From Pseudomonas sp. FP2335 (GTDB lineage: Bacteria; Pseudomonadota; Gammaproteobacteria; Pseudomonadales; Pseudomonadaceae), in contig NZ_CP117437.1 of NCBI RefSeq assembly GCF_030687535.1, forward strand, positions 5,701,501-5,765,500: 64,000 bases of DNA. Reading direction: 5' to 3'. Shown here in pieces: positions 27,252 through 36,926 of the stretch. The translations under genes and the position numbers were made by a program. The notes under the pieces were generated by a model that did not search any database, was not told the origin of the DNA, and worked only from the letters and a program-made list of their open reading frames with translations. How positions within the stretch are numbered: the stretch's first letter is position 1; each line of letters starts with the position of its first letter.

Positions 27252-28036
27252 GCCGCACCTCCTTTATTTACTTGATACGCCGGATGCCAGCGCAGCCACA
27301 CACGCTCCAGGCCGCGCGCCGCGAGGTCGGCGAGCTTGCCGAGGATCGCGTACATCACGATGGCCAGCACCACCACGTCGGTTTGCAGGAACTCCCGGGC
27401 GTTCATTGCCAGATAGCCGATGCCCGAGCTGGCGGAGATAGTTTCCGCCACGATCAACGTCAGCCACATAAAGCCCAGGGCGAAGCGCACCCCCACCAGG
27501 ATCGAAGGCAGCGCACCCGGCAGGATCACCTGACGGAACAGGCTGAACCCGGACAAGCCATAGCTGCGCGACATTTCCACCAGCGCCGGGTCGACGTTGC
27601 GGATGCCGTGGTAGGTGTTCAGGTAGATCGGGAACAGCGTGCCGAGGGCGACCAGGAAAATCTTCGCGGTCTCGTCGATGCCGAACCACAGGATCACCAG
27701 TGGGATCAGCGCCAGGTGCGGCACGTTGCGGATCATTTGCACCGAGCTGTCCAGCAGGCGCTCGCCCCACTGCGACAGGCCGGTGATAAAGCCCAGGGCC
27801 AAACCGATGCCGCCACCGATCACAAACCCCAGGCCCGCACGCCAGCCACTGATGGCCAGGTGCGTCCAGATTTCGCCGCTGACCACCAAGTGGACACCAG
27901 CTGCGATCACTGCGCTCGGCGCCGGCAGAATGCGCGTCGACAACCAACCGGCCGACACCGACAGCTGCCATATCGCCAGCAACAGGATCGGCAGCACCCA
28001 GGGCGCCACGCGATGGCTCAATTTTTCATAGTTCAT
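27248..28036 (-). CDS. ssuC: Aliphatic sulfonate ABC transporter permease
   Basis: A 262-residue inner-membrane permease with about six membrane segments and the EAA loop [24 protein letters not shown]. The N-terminus [25 protein letters not shown] and the motif [20 protein letters not shown] are those of SsuC/TauC-type proteins. GAGG precedes the ATG. The longer upstream open frame lies inside ssuD and is not used. Confidence 0.94.
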   Translation of the reverse strand: MNYEKLSHRVAPWVLPILLLAIWQLSVSAGWLSTRILPAPSAVIAAGVHLVVSGEIWTHLAISGWRAGLGFVIGGGIGLALGFITGLSQWGERLLDSSVQMIRNVPHLALIPLVILWFGIDETAKIFLVALGTLFPIYLNTYHGIRNVDPALVEMSRSYGLSGFSLFRQVILPGALPSILVGVRFALGFMWLTLIVAETISASSGIGYLAMNAREFLQTDVVVLAIVMYAILGKLADLAARGLERVWLRWHPAYQVNKGGAA

Positions 28037-28044
28037 GGGCCGCC

Positions 28045-29193
28045 TCAGCTCGCCGACGCAGCTTTGGGAAGGATGTCGTTGGCGACCATCTCGCCGAACG
28101 GGCTGACGTACCCGGCGCCTTTGGGCAGTTCGGGACGTTCGACATCCAGATGTGGGAACAGCAGTTCGGCGACGCGGTACGACTCTTCCAGGTGTGGGTA
28201 ACCGGAGAAGATAAAGGTGTCGATACCCAGGTCCGCGTATTCCTTGACCCGCGCCGCGACGGTCGGGCCGTCGCCCACCAGCGCCGTGCCCGCACCGCCG
28301 CGCACCAGGCCGACGCCGGCCCACAGGTTGGGGCTGACTTCGAGGTTATCGCGGCTACCGCCGTGCAATGCGGCCATGCGTTGCTGGCCCACCGAGTCAA
28401 AACGCGACAGCGAGGCCTGGGCGCGGGCGATGGTGTCGTCGTCGACGTGAGAGATCAGCTTGTCGGCGGCTTTCCATGCCTCTTCGTTGGTTTCGCGCAC
28501 GATCACATGCAAGCGGATGCCGAAGCGCAGGGTGCGCCCAAGGTTCTCGGCCTTGGCCCGTACCTGGGCGATTTTTTCCGCGACGGCGGCAGGCGGCTCA
28601 CCCCAGGTCAGCACCATGTCCACCTGTTCGGCCGCCAAATCCTGGGCCGCGTCGGAGGAACCACCGAAGTACAGCGGCGGACGCGGCTGCTGGATCGGCG
28701 GGTAGAGCAATTTGGCGCCTTTGACGCTGATGTGCTCGCCGTCATAGTCCACGGTTTCGCCTTCCAGCACGCGGCGCCAGATGCGGGTGAACTCCACCGA
28801 GGCCTGGTAACGCTCCTCATGGCTCAGGAACAAACCATCACCGGCCAATTCTTCCGGGTCCCCGCCCGTCACCAGGTTGAACAACGCGCGACCGCCGGAC
28901 AGACGGTCCAGAGTCGCGGCCTGACGCGCCGCCACCGTCGGGGAGATGATCCCGGGGCGCAGGGCGACAAGGAATTTCAAACGCTGGGTCACCGGGATCA
29001 GCGACGCGGCCACCAGCCACGAGTCTTCGCACGAACGCCCGGTGGGGATCAGCACCCCGCCGAAGCCCAGGCGATCAGCGGCCTGGGCCACTTGCTGCAA
29101 ATAACCGTGATCAACGGCGCGAGCGCCTTCGGCGGTGCCAAGGTAATGGCCGTCGCCGTGGGTAGGCAGGAACCAGAAAATATTGAGGCTCAT
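28045..29193 (-). CDS. ssuD: FMNH2-dependent alkanesulfonate monooxygenase
   Basis: A 382-residue luciferase-fold enzyme that splits alkanesulfonates to aldehyde and sulfite using FMNH2 supplied by SsuE. It opens [20 protein letters not shown], characteristic of SsuD, and contains the active-site stretch [11 protein letters not shown] with the conserved cysteine, [14 protein letters not shown] and [17 protein letters not shown]. Length equals that of the E. coli enzyme. AGGAGA precedes the ATG. Confidence 0.96.
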   Translation of the reverse strand: MSLNIFWFLPTHGDGHYLGTAEGARAVDHGYLQQVAQAADRLGFGGVLIPTGRSCEDSWLVAASLIPVTQRLKFLVALRPGIISPTVAARQAATLDRLSGGRALFNLVTGGDPEELAGDGLFLSHEERYQASVEFTRIWRRVLEGETVDYDGEHISVKGAKLLYPPIQQPRPPLYFGGSSDAAQDLAAEQVDMVLTWGEPPAAVAEKIAQVRAKAENLGRTLRFGIRLHVIVRETNEEAWKAADKLISHVDDDTIARAQASLSRFDSVGQQRMAALHGGSRDNLEVSPNLWAGVGLVRGGAGTALVGDGPTVAARVKEYADLGIDTFIFSGYPHLEESYRVAELLFPHLDVERPELPKGAGYVSPFGEMVANDILPKAASAS

Positions 29194-29218
29194 GGAGTTG
29201 TCTCCTGAAGTAGTCGGA

Positions 29219-30187
29219 TTACGGCGCTTTGGCAACGGCGGCGGGTGGCGTCCAGATCACGTCCTTGATGCTCAAGGGTTTGGGGATCAATTTGAGTTGG
29301 TAGAAGCTGTCGGCGATTTTTTGCTGGGCGGCGACCACTTCCGGCGTCAGGAACAGCGCGCCGTAGCCCTGGCGTTTCACCGAGGTCAGGGTGATGTCGG
29401 CCGGCAGGCCGAGCAGCGGTGCGACTTGTTCAGTGACTTCCTGCGGGTTGGCCTTGGACCACTCGCCCACGGCGCGCACTTCTTCGATCAGCGCCTTGAC
29501 CACTTCCGGGTGTTTTTCGGCGTAAGGCTTGGTGGCCAGGTAGAACTGATGGTTGTCGGCGATGCCGGTGCCGTCACGCAGGGTGCGCGCTTGCAGTTGT
29601 TTCTCGGCGGCGGCCTGGTACGGGTCCCAGATCACCCAGGCGTCCACGCTGCCGCGCTCGAACGCGGCGCGGGCATCGGCGGGCGGCAGGAATACGGTCT
29701 GCACGTCGGTGTATTTGAGGCCGGCGTCTTCCAGCGCACGTACCAGCAGGTAGTGCACGTTGGAGCCTTTGTTGAGCACGATTTTCTTGCCCTTGAGCTC
29801 GGCCACGGATTTGATCGGCGAGTCTTTCGGCACCAGGATCGCTTCGCTGGTCGGCGCTGGCGGCTCGTAGGCGACATAAAGCAGGTCGGCACCGGCGGCC
29901 TGGGCGAACACCGGAGGGGTTTCGCCGGTGACGCCAAAGTCGATGGAGCCGACGTTGAGGCCTTCGAGCAATTGCGGGCCGCCTGGGAACTCGGTCCACT
30001 GCACGTTGACGCCTTGGGCGGCGAGGCGTTTTTCCAACGTGCCCTTGGCCTTGAGCAGCACCAGCGTGCCGTATTTCTGATAACCGATCCGCAGGGTCTC
30101 GGCGGCTTGGGCTTGAACAATGGCGCCGAAGGACACAGCCGCAGCAAACAGTGCGACCAGGCCACGACGCAAGATGGCAGTGCGCAT
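29219..30187 (-). CDS. ssuA: Aliphatic sulfonate-binding periplasmic protein
   Basis: A 322-residue binding protein with signal peptide [28 protein letters not shown]. Landmarks are [54 protein letters not shown] and [15 protein letters not shown], matching SsuA. It captures alkanesulfonates for SsuB/SsuC. GGAGAG lies before the ATG. It stands between ssuE (97-base gap) and ssuD (25-base gap). Confidence 0.95.
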   Translation of the reverse strand: MRTAILRRGLVALFAAAVSFGAIVQAQAAETLRIGYQKYGTLVLLKAKGTLEKRLAAQGVNVQWTEFPGGPQLLEGLNVGSIDFGVTGETPPVFAQAAGADLLYVAYEPPAPTSEAILVPKDSPIKSVAELKGKKIVLNKGSNVHYLLVRALEDAGLKYTDVQTVFLPPADARAAFERGSVDAWVIWDPYQAAAEKQLQARTLRDGTGIADNHQFYLATKPYAEKHPEVVKALIEEVRAVGEWSKANPQEVTEQVAPLLGLPADITLTSVKRQGYGALFLTPEVVAAQQKIADSFYQLKLIPKPLSIKDVIWTPPAAVAKAP

Positions 30188-30284
30188 GGCGCTCTCTCCA
30201 AATAATGCGTTTAGGGGGTTGGCTGCACCTGCTTGGCCGTTGGCGGCTGAGTAAGGTGAGTAAATCTTTTTAGTGCGGTGAGGC

Positions 30285-30878
30285 TCAAATGCTCCAGCGA
30301 GCACTCAACAAACGTTCATTCAACACATGGGGGTCCAGCGGTTTCGGGCGACGGGCCATGGCGCCGTAGAGCGTTTCCAGCGCTTCGTGCAAACGCTGTT
30401 CGAGTACCGGCACCAACTGCGCCTGGGCACTGCCTTCGGCGTATGCAATCTGGCTGTCCTCGGCAAAGATGCCGTGGAGCAATTCCTGGGCCTTGAGCGC
30501 CGACAGCACCGGCTTCAAGGCGTAGTCCACCGCCAGCATGTGGGCGATGCTGCCGCCGGTGGCCATTGGCAAGACGATCTTGTGGGCCAGGGCGCGTTCG
30601 GGCAGCAGGTCCAGCACGGTTTTCAGCGCACCGGAGAACGAGGCCTTGTACACCGGCGTGGCGATCACCAGACCGTCTGCGTTGGCGACCTGTTGCAGCA
30701 GGTCGATGACCTTGGGGCTATCGAAACGGGCGTGCAACAAGTCTTCAGCCGGGAAGTCCCGAATCTGGTAACTCACCACTTCCACACCTTTGTCTTGCAA
30801 CCACTGACGGGTTTTTTCCAGCAACACCCCGGAGCGGGAACGCTGGCTGGGACTGCCTCCAAGTGTTACGACCAACAT
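30285..30878 (-). CDS. ssuE: NAD(P)H-dependent FMN reductase
   Basis: A 197-residue flavodoxin-like reductase ([65 protein letters not shown]). It supplies reduced FMN to SsuD. It is the first gene of the leftward ssuE-A-D-C-B-F operon, and AAGGAA precedes the start. An AT-rich perfect dyad lies about 75 bases upstream. Confidence 0.95.
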   Translation of the reverse strand: MLVVTLGGSPSQRSRSGVLLEKTRQWLQDKGVEVVSYQIRDFPAEDLLHARFDSPKVIDLLQQVANADGLVIATPVYKASFSGALKTVLDLLPERALAHKIVLPMATGGSIAHMLAVDYALKPVLSALKAQELLHGIFAEDSQIAYAEGSAQAQLVPVLEQRLHEALETLYGAMARRPKPLDPHVLNERLLSARWSI

Positions 30879-30952
30879 GCAGTAATTCCTTGAGCAAGTG
30901 CCGGCGGTTCGCTGTGTGGCGATGGCGCCAAGATGGAACAGACCTTATCAGC

Positions 30953-30974
30953 AGATTTATATATCTATAAATCT
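30953..30974 (-). promoter_or_regulatory. AT-rich perfect dyad upstream of ssuE
   Basis: Nine-base arms AGATTTATA and TATAAATCT separated by TATC, about 75 bases before the ssuE ATG. Size and AT-richness fit a LysR-type (CysB/Cbl-like) or other activator site for sulfur-starvation control; the actual regulator is an inference. Confidence 0.5.
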
Positions 30975-31030
30975 TATTTTTTCATTTGTTTATTCCTTAA
31001 ATGCATATATGGATGATGAAACGCCGGGCG

Positions 31031-31054
31031 AAAAAAAAGGCCGTGAAAACGGCC
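31031..31054 (-). terminator. Rho-independent terminator of lsfA
   Basis: Read on the minus strand: GGCCGT/ACGGCC stem with a four-base TTTC loop followed by eight T. Confidence 0.88.
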
Positions 31055-31110
31055 TGAAAACCCCTGCATTGTGAGCCTTGAAATACGATTTAAATGTGAA
31101 GGATGGCTTG

Positions 31111-31199
31111 TGTGGGAGCGGGCTTGCTCGCGAAAGCGGTGGGTCAGACAACACATCTGTGACTGACAGACCGCATTCGCGAGCAAGCCCGCTCCCACA
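31111..31199. repeat. REPIN, class 1
   Basis: Inverted REP pair directly after the lsfA stop codon (12 bases away) and before its terminator, so it would be part of the lsfA mRNA. A partial additional head (TGTGAAGGATGGCTTG) precedes the left arm. Confidence 0.9.
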
Positions 31200-31210
31200 T
31201 TGGTTCTGCG

Positions 31211-31849
31211 TTAGCGGTTGGGCTGAGGGGTCAGGCGCAGGTAAGGCTTCACTGCGCGATAGCCCTTCGGAAAGCGCTTCTTGATCTCTTCTTCATCCTT
31301 GAGCGACGGCACGATCACCACTTCATCACCATCCTGCCAGTTGGCCGGCGTGGCGACTTTGTAGTTGTCGGTCAGCTGCAACGAGTCGATCACCCGCAAG
31401 ATCTCGTGGAAGTTACGCCCGGTGCTGGCCGGATAGGTGATGGTCAGGCGAATCTTCTTGTTCGGGTCGATCACGAACAGCGAACGCACGGTGAGGGTGT
31501 CACTGGCATTCGGGTGGATCAGGTCATACAGGTCCGAGACCTTGCGGTCGGCGTCCGCCAGGATCGGAAAGTTGACGATGGTGTTCTGGGTTTCGTTGAT
31601 GTCTTCGATCCACTTGTGGTGCGAATCCACCGGGTCGACCGACAGGGCGATGGCCTTGACGCCGCGCTTGGCGAATTCATCCTTGAGCTTGGCGGTGAAG
31701 CCCAACTCGGTGGTGCACACCGGAGTGAAGTCCGCCGGATGGGAAAACAACACCCCCCAGCTATCGCCCAACCATTCGTGGAAACGAATCTTGCCGGCGC
31801 TGGAATCCTGTTCGAAGTCGGGGGCGATGTCGCCCAGTCTTAGGCTCAT
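31211..31849 (-). CDS. lsfA: 1-Cys peroxiredoxin LsfA
   Basis: A 212-residue peroxiredoxin of the Prx6 (1-Cys) type. The peroxidatic cysteine is Cys45 in HPADFTPVCTTELG; the C-terminal half has the AhpC-TSA dimer sequence FPILADADRKVSDLYDLI and no resolving cysteine. It reduces hydrogen peroxide and organic hydroperoxides. LsfA is known as a sulfate-starvation-induced protein in pseudomonads, and its place beside ssu fits that. AGGAG lies 8 bases before the ATG; an AT-rich dyad is upstream. Confidence 0.95.
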   Translation of the reverse strand: MSLRLGDIAPDFEQDSSAGKIRFHEWLGDSWGVLFSHPADFTPVCTTELGFTAKLKDEFAKRGVKAIALSVDPVDSHHKWIEDINETQNTIVNFPILADADRKVSDLYDLIHPNASDTLTVRSLFVIDPNKKIRLTITYPASTGRNFHEILRVIDSLQLTDNYKVATPANWQDGDEVVIVPSLKDEEEIKKRFPKGYRAVKPYLRLTPQPNR

Positions 31850-31913
31850 GGTATGGCTCCTGGTGAGTGCTTATGGAGCCTACTGTGCATGGGTTGCAGA
31901 TTATTTAAAAAGA

Positions 31914-31929
31914 ATAAATATCAATTTAT
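31914..31929 (-). promoter_or_regulatory. AT-rich dyad upstream of lsfA
   Basis: Arms ATAAAT and ATTTAT separated by four bases, 65-80 bases before the lsfA ATG. It resembles the core of the dyad before ssuE and could be bound by the same sulfur regulator. Confidence 0.4.
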
Positions 31930-31953
31930 CTAGACGATAAAGGAATATTAAAA

Positions 31954-32019
31954 ATGTGTTCATTGGACGCGGCCATGCGCGAGGCGCACCATCGTTTCCA
32001 AGGTTCGAGAAGGCCTTGA
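31954..32019 (+). CDS. Possible 21-residue peptide divergent from lsfA
   Basis: A short frame beginning MCSLDAAMREAHHRF, 21 codons plus stop, with AAGGA at 31939-31944 upstream of the ATG and an AT-rich stretch before it. It is followed about 65 bases later by a strong hairpin with TTTT on the same strand, so a short transcript would be framed. It has no known relative that I recognise and may be chance. Confidence 0.25.
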   Translation: MCSLDAAMREAHHRFQGSRRP

Positions 32020-32085
32020 GACGCTGTACAAAGAGGGGTTCAGGAAGGGCTTGCGGGGGTTTGGCCCGACTTGAAAGGCAAGACA

Positions 32086-32116
32086 CCTTGCCCGGCGTTG
32101 CGCCGGGCAAGGTTTT
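32086..32116. terminator. Strong hairpin after the porin gene
   Basis: Perfect 12-base arms CCTTGCCCGGCG/CGCCGGGCAAGG with a three-base loop. It lies just beyond the leftward porin stop; TTTT follows only on the plus strand, so it may also end a rightward short transcript. Confidence 0.8.
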
Positions 32117-32126
32117 ACAAACAGTC

Positions 32127-33461
32127 TTACAGGATCGGCAGGGTGTAGCTGACGATCAGACGGTTTTCGTCCTGGTTACGCTGAGTAGTCACTTCGGAAC
32201 GCAGCGAAGCGTTTTTCCAGGCAACGCCCAGGCCTTTGAAAGTACCTTCAGGTACTACGTAGCCCAGGTTGAAGTCGCGTTCCCACTCGCTTTTCTCGCC
32301 AGTGGAAGCAGCGATGTTGTCGCCCTTGAGGTACATGACGGAAGTGGTCAGACCTGGCAGGCCGACAGCAGCGAAGTCATAGGCGTACTGGGCCAACCAG
32401 GTGCGCTCGCCGGCGCGTTGGAACTTGCCGATCTGCACGTCGGTGATCAGGTACGAAGAAGCACCGTCACCCTGGTTGAGGAACGGGAAGTCGCTCGTGC
32501 CGTTCACGCGCTGGTAGCCGGCGCTGATCGCGTGGCCTTGCAGGGCGTAGGTGAACTTGGCGCTCCAGGTGCGGTTGTCGACTTCACCGTTGTTCTGGTA
32601 GCCAGAAGCGCGGTAGCCGGCAATACGACCTTCCTGACTGGCGTTTTTGCCATCGGAGTCACTGTTGAAGTAACGCAGGTCGGTCTTGAACACGCCCACT
32701 GGCAATGCCCAGTTGTGGGACAGGCCCAGGAAGTGCTGCTTGTAGAAGTCGGACAGGTTGCCGTAGTAGTACTGGGCAGTCAGGTCCTTGGTGATCTTGT
32801 AGTCACCACCGGCGTAGTAGAACTCGTTGCTGCGGGCGTTGGCAGTCGCGGTGCGGGTAGCGCCGTTGGAGCCAGCGATGGTCAGCGAGTCGTTGTTCGA
32901 CGAGTTACGGCCTTTGGCGTGTTCCAACTTACCGCCAACCAGGGTCAGGTTGTCGATGTCATTGGAGGTGATCTGGCCACCTTCAAAGGTTTGTGGCAGC
33001 AGACGACCGTCGTTGGAAGTCACAACCGGCAGTTTTGGCTGCAGGGTACCCAGCTTCAGTTCAGTCTTGGAGATCTTGACCTTGCCGGTCAGACCGATGC
33101 TACCGAAATCGTTCACCGCACGACCGTCGCTGTCGCTTGGGAACACAATGCCGCCCTTGTTGGCGCTATTGTTGTTGTAGGCAGTGCCTTTACCCGAATC
33201 CAGGCGCACGCCGTACAGGCCAATTGCGTCAAGACCAAAACCTACGGTGCCTTGGGTGTAGCCGGAAGCAAAGTTGAAGATGAAGCCTTGGCCCCATTCT
33301 TCTTGCTTGTTCGGTTTGGCAGTGCCGTCACGGTTGTCTTGGTTGATGTAGAAGTTGCGGGCAGTAACGCTCGCCTTGCTGTCTTCGATGAAACCGGCAG
33401 CGCCTGCTTGCTGGGCGATTGCGCCCAAAGCTACAGCCAAAGCCAAGGTGGACTTCTTCAT
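32127..33461 (-). CDS. OprD-family outer-membrane porin
   Basis: A 444-residue outer-membrane protein. The signal peptide MKKSTLALAVALGAIAQQAGA is followed by the OprD-family start AGFIEDSKASVTARNFYINQDNRD and by GTLQPKLPVVTSNDGRLLPQTFEGGQI, and the protein ends with aromatic-rich strands (NRLIVSYTLPIL). Members are substrate-selective 18-stranded channels for amino acids, peptides or aromatic acids; the exact substrate is not clear. It is OprE/OprQ-like in feel, but no symbol is given. AGAGGAG precedes the start. It is monocistronic. Confidence 0.93.
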   Translation of the reverse strand: MKKSTLALAVALGAIAQQAGAAGFIEDSKASVTARNFYINQDNRDGTAKPNKQEEWGQGFIFNFASGYTQGTVGFGLDAIGLYGVRLDSGKGTAYNNNSANKGGIVFPSDSDGRAVNDFGSIGLTGKVKISKTELKLGTLQPKLPVVTSNDGRLLPQTFEGGQITSNDIDNLTLVGGKLEHAKGRNSSNNDSLTIAGSNGATRTATANARSNEFYYAGGDYKITKDLTAQYYYGNLSDFYKQHFLGLSHNWALPVGVFKTDLRYFNSDSDGKNASQEGRIAGYRASGYQNNGEVDNRTWSAKFTYALQGHAISAGYQRVNGTSDFPFLNQGDGASSYLITDVQIGKFQRAGERTWLAQYAYDFAAVGLPGLTTSVMYLKGDNIAASTGEKSEWERDFNLGYVVPEGTFKGLGVAWKNASLRSEVTTQRNQDENRLIVSYTLPIL

Positions 33462-34182
33462 GTACCGCTCCTCTCATTTCTAATTTTTGTATTTCTTTGG
33501 TCTCGGGTCTGACGCCCTTGATCCACAGATGCGCGATTAGCACCGGATAGTGACTGGCAAGTCAATCGTAACCTTGTGTGTCTACTACCTTCGTCTAACA
33601 GCAGTTGATTTGGTCCCTGCAGGGTAATGAGTTTTTCATACACCCAAAAAGAATTGTTTCATTCTTTTTCATACGATTTGGGAATAAGCATTTGCGCGAC
33701 ATGGACCGGTCAGCGTAGACGACCCGCTCCACAAGCTAATTCCTAAAGGGTGTTTTTCGACGCTTTTTTAGACCGATTAGTGTGGCCGTATCGTTTCTTA
33801 CGTCACCCACGATCAAAAAGGCGACGCCATCATGGCCAAACGCATATCCTCCCGTCAATTTGTTACAGTTTTAGTGTCACTAATAATTTCTTCTGCTGTC
33901 TAAGCCAGCCGATTTGCCTATCGGCAACCTCGGTTCAAATCTTCTCGGTCGCCACTTCGCGCAATCTATCCATCGTCGCGCTCATCGTATAGGCGCAAAT
34001 CAAGCTTTCTGAAGCATGGATAGCCCGCAACGGCAGTCACGTTGTCGCAGGGGGCATGGGCACCCAGCCAGGCAAATGCAAAAGGGGGCTTGCCCCCGAT
34101 GGCGGAGTATCAATATCAGATGGACTGACTGACATTCCGCTATCGGGGGCAAGCCCCCTCTGCATTGGCTTGAAAGCCGGGT
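33462..34182. other. 720-base non-coding region between porin and argA
   Basis: Contains the porin promoter region (AT-rich, 33600-33700), an open frame of 23 codons on the plus strand at 33832-33903 (MAKRISSRQFVTVLVSLII) that looks like the hydrophobic N-terminus of a longer membrane protein but stops at once, and a class 3 REPIN at its right end. The short frame may be a remnant; no full gene was found. Confidence 0.5.
34075..34166. repeat. REPIN, class 3
   Basis: Arms AATGCA..GGGGGCTTGCCCCCGAT on the left and ATCGGGGGCAAGCCCCC..TGCATT on the right. The core GGGGGCTTGCCCCCGAT is a third REP type, different from the other two. It lies just after the leftward argA stop. Confidence 0.85.
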
Positions 34183-35484
34183 TTACAGCGCCTTTTCGAA
34201 GATCTTCGAATTGCGCTGATAGTTGTACAGCGACGCCCGCGCCGATGGCAGGCGATCCACGCTGCTCGGCACGAACCCACGCTCGCGGAACCAGTGGGCG
34301 GTGCGGGTCGTCAGCACGAACAAGGTCTTCAAACCCTGCGCCCGCGCACGGGTCTGGATGCGCTCCAGCAATACGTCGCCGCGCGCGCCGTGGCGGTACT
34401 CCGGGTTCACCGCCAGGCAGGCCAGCTCGCCCGCGTCCGAATCAGCGATCTGATACAGCGCCGCACACGCGATGATCATGCCTTCGCGCTCGACCACGCT
34501 GAACTGCTCGATCTCACGCTCCAGCACCTCCCGCGAGCGGCGTACCAGAATGCCCTGCTCTTCCAGCGGGCTGATCAAATCCAGCAAGCCGCCCACGTCT
34601 TCAATCGCCGCTTCACGCACCAGCTCGAATTGCTCCTGGGCCACCAGCGTGCCGCCGCCGTCGCGGGTAAAGAGTTCGGTGAGCAACGCGCCATCTTCGG
34701 CGTAGCTGACGATATGGCTGCGCCCTACCCCGCCACGGCAGGCTTCGGCGGCGGCATCGAGCAATTCGGCTTGATAGTTGCTGCTGCCCAGGCGTTGCAG
34801 GTGCGCCGGTACTTGCTGCGGACGCAGTTCACGCACCAGGCGACCGTTTTCATCGAGCAGGCCCATGTCGGCGCCAAACAGCAGCAGCTTGTCGGCGCCC
34901 AGGTCGATGGCGGCGCGGGTGGCGACGTCTTCGCAGGCCAGGTTGAAGATCTCGCCGGTGGGCGAATAACCCAACGGCGACAGCAACACGATGGAGCGCT
35001 CGTCGAGCAGGCGGTTGATGCCCTTGCGGTCGACCCGGCGCACTTCGCCGGTGTGGTGGTAGTCCACGCCTTCGAGCACGCCGATCGGCCGTGCGGTTAC
35101 CAGGTTGCCGCTGGCCACCCGCAGGCGCGAGCCCTGCATTGGCGAAGAGGCCATGTCCATCGACAGGCGCGCTTCGATGGCGATACGCAGGTGGCCGACC
35201 GCGTCGATCACACACTCCAGCGTGGCGGCATCGGTGATGCGCAAGCCTTCGTGGTAAGCCGGAGTAAGGCCGCGGGCTTCAAGGCGGGTTTCAATCTGCG
35301 GGCGCGAACCGTGCACCAGCACCAGCCGCACGCCCAGGCTGTGGAGCAGCACCAGGTCGTGGACGATATTGCCGAAGTTGGGGTGTTCCACACCGTCGCC
35401 GGGCAGCATGACCACAAAGGTGCAGTCGCGGTGGGCGTTGATGTAAGGGGACGCGTGACGAAGCCAATTAACGTAGTCGGGCAT
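34183..35484 (-). CDS. argA: N-acetylglutamate synthase
   Basis: A 433-residue ArgA: an N-terminal amino-acid-kinase-like domain (VMLPGDGVEHPNFGNIVHDLVLLHSLGVRLVLVHGSRPQIE) joined to a C-terminal GNAT acetyltransferase domain (GELACLAVNPEYRHGARGDVLLERI, LFVLTTRTAHWFRERGFV). It makes N-acetylglutamate, the first step of arginine synthesis, and is normally inhibited by arginine. Start MPDYVNWLRHASPYI matches the family; the ORF extends 14 codons upstream without support. It is followed by nothing on the same strand until the porin; argE lies just upstream (135 bases). Confidence 0.95.
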   Translation of the reverse strand: MPDYVNWLRHASPYINAHRDCTFVVMLPGDGVEHPNFGNIVHDLVLLHSLGVRLVLVHGSRPQIETRLEARGLTPAYHEGLRITDAATLECVIDAVGHLRIAIEARLSMDMASSPMQGSRLRVASGNLVTARPIGVLEGVDYHHTGEVRRVDRKGINRLLDERSIVLLSPLGYSPTGEIFNLACEDVATRAAIDLGADKLLLFGADMGLLDENGRLVRELRPQQVPAHLQRLGSSNYQAELLDAAAEACRGGVGRSHIVSYAEDGALLTELFTRDGGGTLVAQEQFELVREAAIEDVGGLLDLISPLEEQGILVRRSREVLEREIEQFSVVEREGMIIACAALYQIADSDAGELACLAVNPEYRHGARGDVLLERIQTRARAQGLKTLFVLTTRTAHWFRERGFVPSSVDRLPSARASLYNYQRNSKIFEKAL

Positions 35485-35619
35485 AACACCTGGGCCTGTA
35501 ATAAAAAGCAGCCGAAAAAGGATCAATCGTGAAAGCGCACAGCAGGCTGATGGTTATCGTCGGAACAGGCTTGGCGACACGCTCGCTCTCCTTCTATGTA
35601 CGAACAGACAGGGGTTAAT

Positions 35620-36768
35620 TTATGCAGGTTTCAGGCAGTAATGTTCGATCAGTTCCCGCAATAGACGCACTGTAGGCGTCAAGCGTGACATTTCGAGGTA
35701 CTCGCCCGGCTGATGGGCGCAGGCGATGTCGCCAGGGCCGAGCACCAGGGTTTCACAGCCAAGGCGCTGAAGATAAGGTGCTTCGGTGCCGAACGCTACT
35801 GCTTCGGCACGATGACCGGTCAATCGTTCCGCCACGCGCACCAGCTCGGCGTCTTCGGGCTGCTCGAACGGCGGCACTTCGGGGAACAGCGGCGCGTAGT
35901 CGATCTTCACCTGATGGCGCTCGGCCAGGGGTTCGAGCTTCTGGCGGATGGCATCGCGCAGCACCTGCGGGTCCATGCCCGGCAGCGGGCGCAGGTCGAA
36001 CTCCAGGGAACATTGGCCGCAGATGCGGTTGGGGTTGTCGCCACCGTGGATGCAGCCGAAGTTCATCGTCGGCTGCGGCACACTGAATTGCGCGTTGCGG
36101 TACTCGCGCTGCCAGGTCTGGCGCAGGCCGCGCAGTTCGCCGATGGCGTCGTGCATGGCTTCAAGGGCGCTGTGGCCCAGGCTCGGGTCCGACGAATGGC
36201 CGCTGCGGCCCAGGATGTCGATGCGTTCCATCATCACGCCTTTGTGCAGACGGATCGGCTTGAGGCCCGTCGGCTCGCCTATCACAGCCGCACGGCCCAG
36301 CGGGCGTCCGGCTGCGGCCAGCGCACGGGCGCCGGACATGGAGCTTTCTTCATCGCAGGTGGCGAGGATCAGCAGCGGTTGCTTGAACGGTTGCTCCAGC
36401 AGCGGCAGCACCGCTTCAATGGCCAGGGCGAAAAAACCCTTCATGTCGCAACTGCCCAATCCTACCCAGCGGCCGTCGACTTCCGTCAGCTTCAGCGGAT
36501 CGGTCTTCCACAACGCCGCGTCGTACGGCACGGTATCGCTATGCCCCGCCAGCACCAGGCCACCGGGGCCGCTGCCGAAGCTGGCGAGCAGGTTGAACTT
36601 GCCGGGGCTGACTTGCTGGATGTCGATGGCAAAACCCAAATCCCCCAGCCAACTGGCGAGCAAATCGATCACCGGGCGGTTGCTCTGGTCCAGAGACGCT
36701 TGGGTGCAACTGACCGACGGCGCGGCAATCAGCGCAGCGAACTGTTCTTTCATGGACGGTAACGGCAT
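35620..36768 (-). CDS. argE: N-acetylornithine deacetylase
   Basis: A 382-residue M20-family metallohydrolase that removes the acetyl group from N-acetylornithine. Zinc-site motifs are LVLAGHSDTVPYD, GLGSCDMKGFFALA, LATCDEESSMSGA and GEPTGLKPI; the final histidine is in IACAHQPGEYLEMSRL. Two starts are possible; MPLPSMKEQF at 36768 has AGAGG 6 bases before it. It is divergent from the CYTH-CHAD gene. Confidence 0.94.
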   Translation of the reverse strand: MPLPSMKEQFAALIAAPSVSCTQASLDQSNRPVIDLLASWLGDLGFAIDIQQVSPGKFNLLASFGSGPGGLVLAGHSDTVPYDAALWKTDPLKLTEVDGRWVGLGSCDMKGFFALAIEAVLPLLEQPFKQPLLILATCDEESSMSGARALAAAGRPLGRAAVIGEPTGLKPIRLHKGVMMERIDILGRSGHSSDPSLGHSALEAMHDAIGELRGLRQTWQREYRNAQFSVPQPTMNFGCIHGGDNPNRICGQCSLEFDLRPLPGMDPQVLRDAIRQKLEPLAERHQVKIDYAPLFPEVPPFEQPEDAELVRVAERLTGHRAEAVAFGTEAPYLQRLGCETLVLGPGDIACAHQPGEYLEMSRLTPTVRLLRELIEHYCLKPA

Positions 36769-36926
36769 GCGCGGCCTCTCAACTTCCCGGATGAGTCCCA
36801 CTATAGAGCCATCTGTACGACACAATAAACCGTTGCGGCGCGTTGCCGGGCTCAGTCCTGTACACTGCACGACCTTGGCAGCCACTCTTTTCCCCGGCTG
36901 CGCTCCCGATCCTGGATTTTCCGGCC

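Larger units (their letters stand above)
30879..31210. other. Intergenic region ssuE-lsfA
   Basis: Holds, from left to right, the ssuE promoter region with an AT-rich dyad, the lsfA terminator and a class 1 REPIN. No additional gene was recognised. Confidence 0.8.

Noticed and set aside
31000..31056. 18-codon plus-strand frame (MHIWMMKRRAKKK) between ssuE and lsfA
   Set aside because: It overlaps the lsfA terminator hairpin and has no ribosome-binding site.
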